DNA from: Micromonosporaceae bacterium
Lineage (GTDB): Bacteria > Actinomycetota > Actinomycetes > Mycobacteriales > Micromonosporaceae
NCBI GenBank assembly: GCA_019689695.1
Contig: JADGHA010000001.1
Span: 1-41,989 of the forward strand
Direction of reading: 5' to 3'
DNA length: 41,989 nt
Below, piece by piece: positions 40,739-41,989 of this stretch (within the stretch, counting starts at the first letter, position 1; every line of letters starts with the position of its first letter). The position numbers were made by a program, and so were the translations under genes. The notes beneath the pieces were generated by a model, which searched no databases, had not been told where the DNA came from, and saw nothing but the letters and a program-made list of their open reading frames with translations.

Positions 40739-41845
40739 GTGGTGTGGGTGCGCTGGCGGCGCGGAAGGGTCGTCGCGGTCGGCCGCCGCTGGCGCGGCGC
40801 GATCGAGCTCGACGTGGCCATGGAGCGGCGCCACCCGGCCGACCCCGAGCGGGTACGGGCGCTGGCGTACCCGGCGCTGGTCGGTGAGCCGCAGCCGGAC
40901 GACATCGTGCTGCTGAACACCGGCGCACTGGCGCTCGGGCTCGGCACCGGCGGGTACGCCTTGGTCGTGGCCGTCCCCGACCGGCTGCCGCCGGACACCC
41001 ACGACGCACCGACGCGCGCCGACGGGCACCTGGTGAAGGCCCGCTACACACCGCAGCAGTCGATCGTGCTGGGCGCCGACGAGGAGGCGTCCCCGTACCG
41101 GGAGGCGCTGGCCGAGGCCGACGACCTGGCGGGGATGCCGGTGGTGACCGCGGACCTGCACTCGGCCCTGCCCGCGATCCTCGCCGGCGTGCACGCCGCA
41201 GCCCCCGGTGCCCGGGTCGCCTACGTGATGACCGACGGCGGCGCGCTGCCCGCCTGGTTCTCGCGCACCCTGGATGCGCTCGGTGGCCTGCTCGCCGGCA
41301 CCGTCACGGCCGGGCAGGCGTTCGGCGGCGACCTGGAGGCGACGAACGTCCACTCTGGACTACTGGCGGCCCGGCACGCGCTGCGCGCCGACGTCACGGT
41401 GGTGGCGCAGGGGCCGGGCAACATCGGCACCGGTACCCGCTGGGGCTTCTCCGGCGTCTCCGTCGGCGAGGCCGTCAACGCCGCCGCCACCCTGGGCGGG
41501 CGCCCGGTGGGCTCGCTGCGCATCTCCGCCGTCGACCCGCGACCCCGGCACCGCGGGGTGTCGCACCACAGCCTCACCGCGTACGGCCGGGTCGCGCTCG
41601 CCCCCGCCGATCTGGTCGTGCCCGCCGGCCTCGACCCGCCGCTGGCCGCGGAGGTCCGCGCCGCGCTGGCGCCTCTGGCCGACCGGCACCGCATCGTGAC
41701 CGTCCCGACGGACGGGCTGGACGCCGCGCTGCGGGCGCTGCCGGTCAAGCTCTCCACCATGGGCCGCGACCTGGACGGCGACCACGCGTACTTCCTCGCC
41801 GCCGCGGCCGCCGGCCGGCACGCCGGAGCCATGGTGCGCGGTTGA
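40739..41845 (+). CDS. DUF3866-family protein
   Basis: This 368-aa protein matches the DUF3866 family of Gram-positive bacteria, whose function is unknown. The N-terminus (VVWVRWRRGRVVAV) is a basic beta hairpin. Further on are LLNTGALALGLGTGGYALVV, HLVKARYTPQQ, and TVVAQGPGNIGTGTRWGFSG. No signal peptide or long membrane helix is seen. The GTG start is set by TAAGTT 6 nt upstream. It is divergent from pafB and ends just before the second inverted-repeat copy. Confidence 0.88.
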   Translation: MVWVRWRRGRVVAVGRRWRGAIELDVAMERRHPADPERVRALAYPALVGEPQPDDIVLLNTGALALGLGTGGYALVVAVPDRLPPDTHDAPTRADGHLVKARYTPQQSIVLGADEEASPYREALAEADDLAGMPVVTADLHSALPAILAGVHAAAPGARVAYVMTDGGALPAWFSRTLDALGGLLAGTVTAGQAFGGDLEATNVHSGLLAARHALRADVTVVAQGPGNIGTGTRWGFSGVSVGEAVNAAATLGGRPVGSLRISAVDPRPRHRGVSHHSLTAYGRVALAPADLVVPAGLDPPLAAEVRAALAPLADRHRIVTVPTDGLDAALRALPVKLSTMGRDLDGDHAYFLAAAAAGRHAGAMVRG

Positions 41846-41878
41846 CCCAGCCGCCCGGGATGCCCCCGGGGATGCCCG

Positions 41879-41944
41879 GCGATCTTGCAGTTGTGTACCC
41901 GGATAAAGGCGACATGTCCCCTATTCCGGGGTACACAACTGCAA
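41879..41944. repeat. Dispersed inverted-repeat element, copy 2
   Basis: The left arm GCGATCTTGCAGTTGT continues with GTACCC (to 41900). The right arm GGGTACACAACTGCAA is at 41929-41944. Only the inner 16 bp are perfectly paired; the outer right arm has decayed. The reverse complement of the central 40 bp matches copy 1 with about four mismatches, including GACATGTC, so the copies are in opposite orientation. It follows the DUF3866 gene by 33 bp. Confidence 0.88.
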
Positions 41945-41969
41945 TGAAGCGCGAAGGGGGGTGAGGGGA

Positions 41970-41989
41970 AGAAATGTCTCTTAAAAAAA
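41970..41989. other. Probable non-genomic contig end
   Basis: The last 20 bases are AT-rich and include TGTCTCTTA (41975-41983) followed by six A. These nine bases equal bases 2-10 of the Nextera transposon adapter end, CTGTCTCTTATACACATCT. After the CTTA the match stops. I read this as adapter or assembly residue rather than genome sequence. Confidence 0.5.

Noticed and set aside
1..41989. CRISPR arrays, tRNA/rRNA genes, transposases or prophage genes
   Set aside because: No regularly spaced repeats, no cloverleaf or rRNA-like segments and no integrase or transposase motif were seen by eye. A tRNA scan would be needed to exclude them fully.

Overview
The window is about 42 kb of very GC-rich DNA with almost every third codon position G or C, frequent GTG starts and many 4-bp gene overlaps (ATGA/GTGA). 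This, together with a pafB-pafC-tatA-tatC-helY neighbourhood and a DGPF/ECF42-type sigma pair, points to an actinomycete. The overall style suggests the Micromonosporaceae, but that genus-level guess is inference. The right edge looks like a raw contig end.

Region 1 (246-8289) is a lysine aminomutase/fermentation-type cluster. A minus-strand operon runs kdd, a YtcJ-like amidohydrolase, kamD, kamE, kal and a MutL/GlmL-type ATPase. kamA is divergent on the plus strand. Together they would convert lysine to beta-lysine, then 3,5-diaminohexanoate, then 3-keto-5-aminohexanoate, and deaminate 3-aminobutyryl-CoA. The cleavage enzyme (kce) and CoA transferase genes are not in the window. Positions 1-245 hold no convincing gene.

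Region 2 (8281-14739) is mixed housekeeping and stress: a STAS-like protein, a CsbD-family protein, a polytopic membrane protein, a histidine phosphatase, an Lrp/AsnC regulator, a DGPF (YciI-like) protein with an ECF42-type promoter, the ECF42-type sigma factor itself, and an acyl-CoA dehydrogenase.

Region 3 (14865-27326) is a surface polysaccharide locus. A plus-strand polytopic protein is followed by a long minus-strand operon: GT4, flippase, Wzy/O-antigen-ligase-type protein, a dehydrogenase/acetyltransferase/aminotransferase trio resembling WbpB/WbpD/WbpE, a second GT4, a 4-epimerase-like SDR, and a PIG-V-like GT-C enzyme.

Region 4 (27327-30387) is the most unusual part. A 550-bp regulatory-looking intergenic stretch is followed by a short ECF-like sigma factor. 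Convergent to it, across a 14-bp-stem terminator, lie a small three-helix membrane protein and a 322-aa protein whose last about 60 residues carry 14 cysteines, mostly in CxxxC spacing. I read the last two as a candidate cysteine-rich bacteriocin-like precursor with a possible immunity partner. No such system is demonstrated here.

Region 5 (30388-41845) is largely core: a 5'-3' exonuclease, an MHYT membrane sensor, helY, a HAD hydrolase, a diacylglycerol-kinase-like lipid kinase, tatC, tatA, a small membrane protein, pafC, pafB and a DUF3866 protein. Two copies of a dispersed inverted-repeat element lie at 38582-38661 and about 41879-41944, in opposite orientation. Several genes appear to be leaderless, with a TAnnnT hexamer 6-7 nt before the start codon. 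I saw no rRNA, tRNA, CRISPR array, transposase or phage gene.
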